Assembly: GCA_017526985.1 (NCBI GenBank)
Contig: JAFXQR010000105.1
Location: 1-44,555 of the forward strand
From: Lachnospiraceae bacterium
GTDB lineage: Bacteria; Bacillota; Clostridia; Lachnospirales; Lachnospiraceae
Direction: 5' to 3'
Length of the DNA: 44,555 bases
A model generated the notes under the pieces. The model saw only the letters and a list, made by a program, of their open reading frames with translations, was not told the origin of the DNA and ran no database searches. This document shows positions 43,927 through 44,555 of this stretch, piece after piece (within the stretch, counting starts at the first letter, position 1; each line of letters begins with the position of its first letter). Both the position numbers and the translations under genes were made by a program.

Positions 43927-44373
43927 AAAGATAGGAATAGCAAATATAGGACATGATTCGATGTGATTACTATCTGCGGTTAGGAGTCAAATGAGTAATT
44001 ACAATCGAAGACAGACAAGGGGACGGTTCCAATGGCATTTAGCTAAGCATCCCTAGGCTCATATACTCATATTTTTACTAAAACAGAGATGAAATATTCT
44101 CTGTATTTTATTATTTTTTCCTTGAAAACACTTGACAAATAGGCTGATAAATGTTGCCCCACCTTGAATGAATTCGGATTTCTGTTATAGACAGGGTTTA
44201 AATAGGAAATTTTAATGGATTTTGTGGGATGTATGTGCTGGAATTTGGTTTTTTCTTATCTCACCCCCATAAAAATCCCCCTTATCTCCCGTTACTATGA
44301 TGTAACCAAAAACCAAGGACATCATGAGACGACATAAAACACAAATCAATTTATGAAAAGGAGAGGTAGTAAA
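43927..44373. other. Gene-free stretch after the acidic protein
   Basis: 447 bases with no convincing gene. It contains a terminator (44083-44117), a TTGACA (44132-44137) without a matched -10, and two CTTATCTC copies near 44254 and 44281. A GTTAC-TATGAT-GTAAC inverted repeat (44291-44306), whose core resembles a -10, lies ahead of the small frame at 44374. Confidence 0.5.
44083..44117 (+). terminator. Terminator-like hairpin
   Basis: Seven-bp stem ACAGAGA / TCTCTGT (44083-44089, 44098-44104) followed by ATTTTATTATTTTTT. Confidence 0.5.
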
Positions 44374-44508
44374 ATGACAAAAATGGCACAAATGAAGAAA
44401 GTATTGAAAAAAGGTGTTTTTTGCAAGCCTTTTTTGCATAAAGTTGCAAAATATAAATGTAGGTTGTTGCAAAACAGTTTTGTAGGTTGTTGCACCTACA
44501 TTTTGTAG
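44374..44508 (+). CDS. Possible 44-residue basic, cysteine-containing peptide
   Basis: ATG at 44374 with AAAGGAGAGG (44357-44366) 7 bases before it, a very good ribosome site; stop TAG at 44506-44508. The peptide starts MTKMAQMKKVLKKG, is basic, and has four cysteines (C17, C29, C39, C40). Most of it is encoded by 23-bp repeats that are not a multiple of three, so the protein itself is not repetitive. It may be a genuine small protein or a fortuitous frame in a repeat array. Confidence 0.4.
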   Translation: MTKMAQMKKVLKKGVFCKPFLHKVAKYKCRLLQNSFVGCCTYIL

Positions 44509-44526
44509 TTTATTGCAAAGGACTAT
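44412..44526 (+). repeat. Five-unit 23-bp phased repeat array
   Basis: TTGCA occurs at 44421, 44444, 44467, 44490 and 44513, exactly every 23 bases. Units 3 and 4 share TGTAGGTTGTTGCA (44458-44471, 44481-44494) and unit 5 has TGTAGTTTATTGCA (44504-44517). Units 1 and 2 are decayed. Unit 4 also contains the dyad TGTAGG-N8-CCTACA. Iteron-like. Confidence 0.75.
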
Positions 44527-44530
44527 GCCG

Positions 44531-44546
44531 GCCGGTTAAGACCGGC
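44531..44546. repeat. GC-rich hairpin beside the repeat array
   Basis: GCCGG-TTAAGA-CCGGC just after the array, with another TGCCG immediately before. It may end a transcript or be an end structure; the window stops 9 bases later. Confidence 0.5.
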
Positions 44547-44555
44547 ACATCCAAT

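Noticed and set aside
44412-44526. CRISPR array
   Set aside because: Units of 23 bases are contiguous without unique spacers, and no cas gene is present.

Overview
The window reads as a piece of a Clostridia (Firmicutes) chromosome, most likely Lachnospiraceae. This is inferred from gene order (rpmB / Asp23 / DAK2 / recG; era-recO-glyS; rplU-prp-rpmA-obgE-yhbY-yqeK-rsfS; lexA divergent from a LysM gene), AGGAGG-type ribosome sites, an L27 precursor paired with Prp protease, and large 7TM-EAL-histidine kinase hybrids. Genus cannot be read from the sequence. I saw no tRNA, rRNA or CRISPR array.

Layout. 1-4750: end of a J-domain protein, rpmB, an Asp23/Gls24 protein, a YloV/FakA-type DAK2 protein and recG. 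4750-15461: a signalling block with three tandem paralogues sharing a 7TM sensor, a ruined GGDEF domain and an EAL domain. Two of them also carry histidine kinase and receiver domains, and the third has a frameshifted Hpt tail. A two-receiver response regulator and a rhomboid-like membrane protein follow. 15523-24943: a truncated sigma-70-like protein, a small unknown protein, an M16C metallopeptidase, era, recO, a lipoprotein, glyS and a three-gene STAS/ATPase partner-switching cassette. 25017-28987: the L21/L27/Obg ribosome-assembly cluster, without nadD. 29082-33060: lexA and a divergent YneA-like LysM gene separated by three LexA-box-like sites, then a tyrosine recombinase and an AI-2E family transporter. 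33157-37213: an operon of ynbB-like PLP enzyme, aroB, lspA and an RluA-family pseudouridine synthase.

From about 37230 to the right edge the content is accessory: an unknown 'RPGMYLG' protein, a membrane-anchored XRE regulator, a SUKH protein, a 511-codon orphan gene whose ribosome site and start lie inside a long stem-loop, an HTH-PRiA4_ORF3 fusion, an unknown 150-residue protein, and a 23-bp phased repeat array running almost to the window end.

The best candidates for something undescribed are: (a) the triple EAL/phosphorelay cluster, whose paralogues show graded loss of EAL catalytic residues; (b) the orphan gene at 39417-40952 with its start-sequestering hairpin, which looks like a selfish element; (c) the five-unit 23-bp repeat at 44412-44526; and (d) a near-identical promoter/leader module in front of two otherwise unrelated accessory genes. 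The apparent -1 frameshift in the Hpt domain at 13350-13356 may be mutation, sequencing error or recoding.
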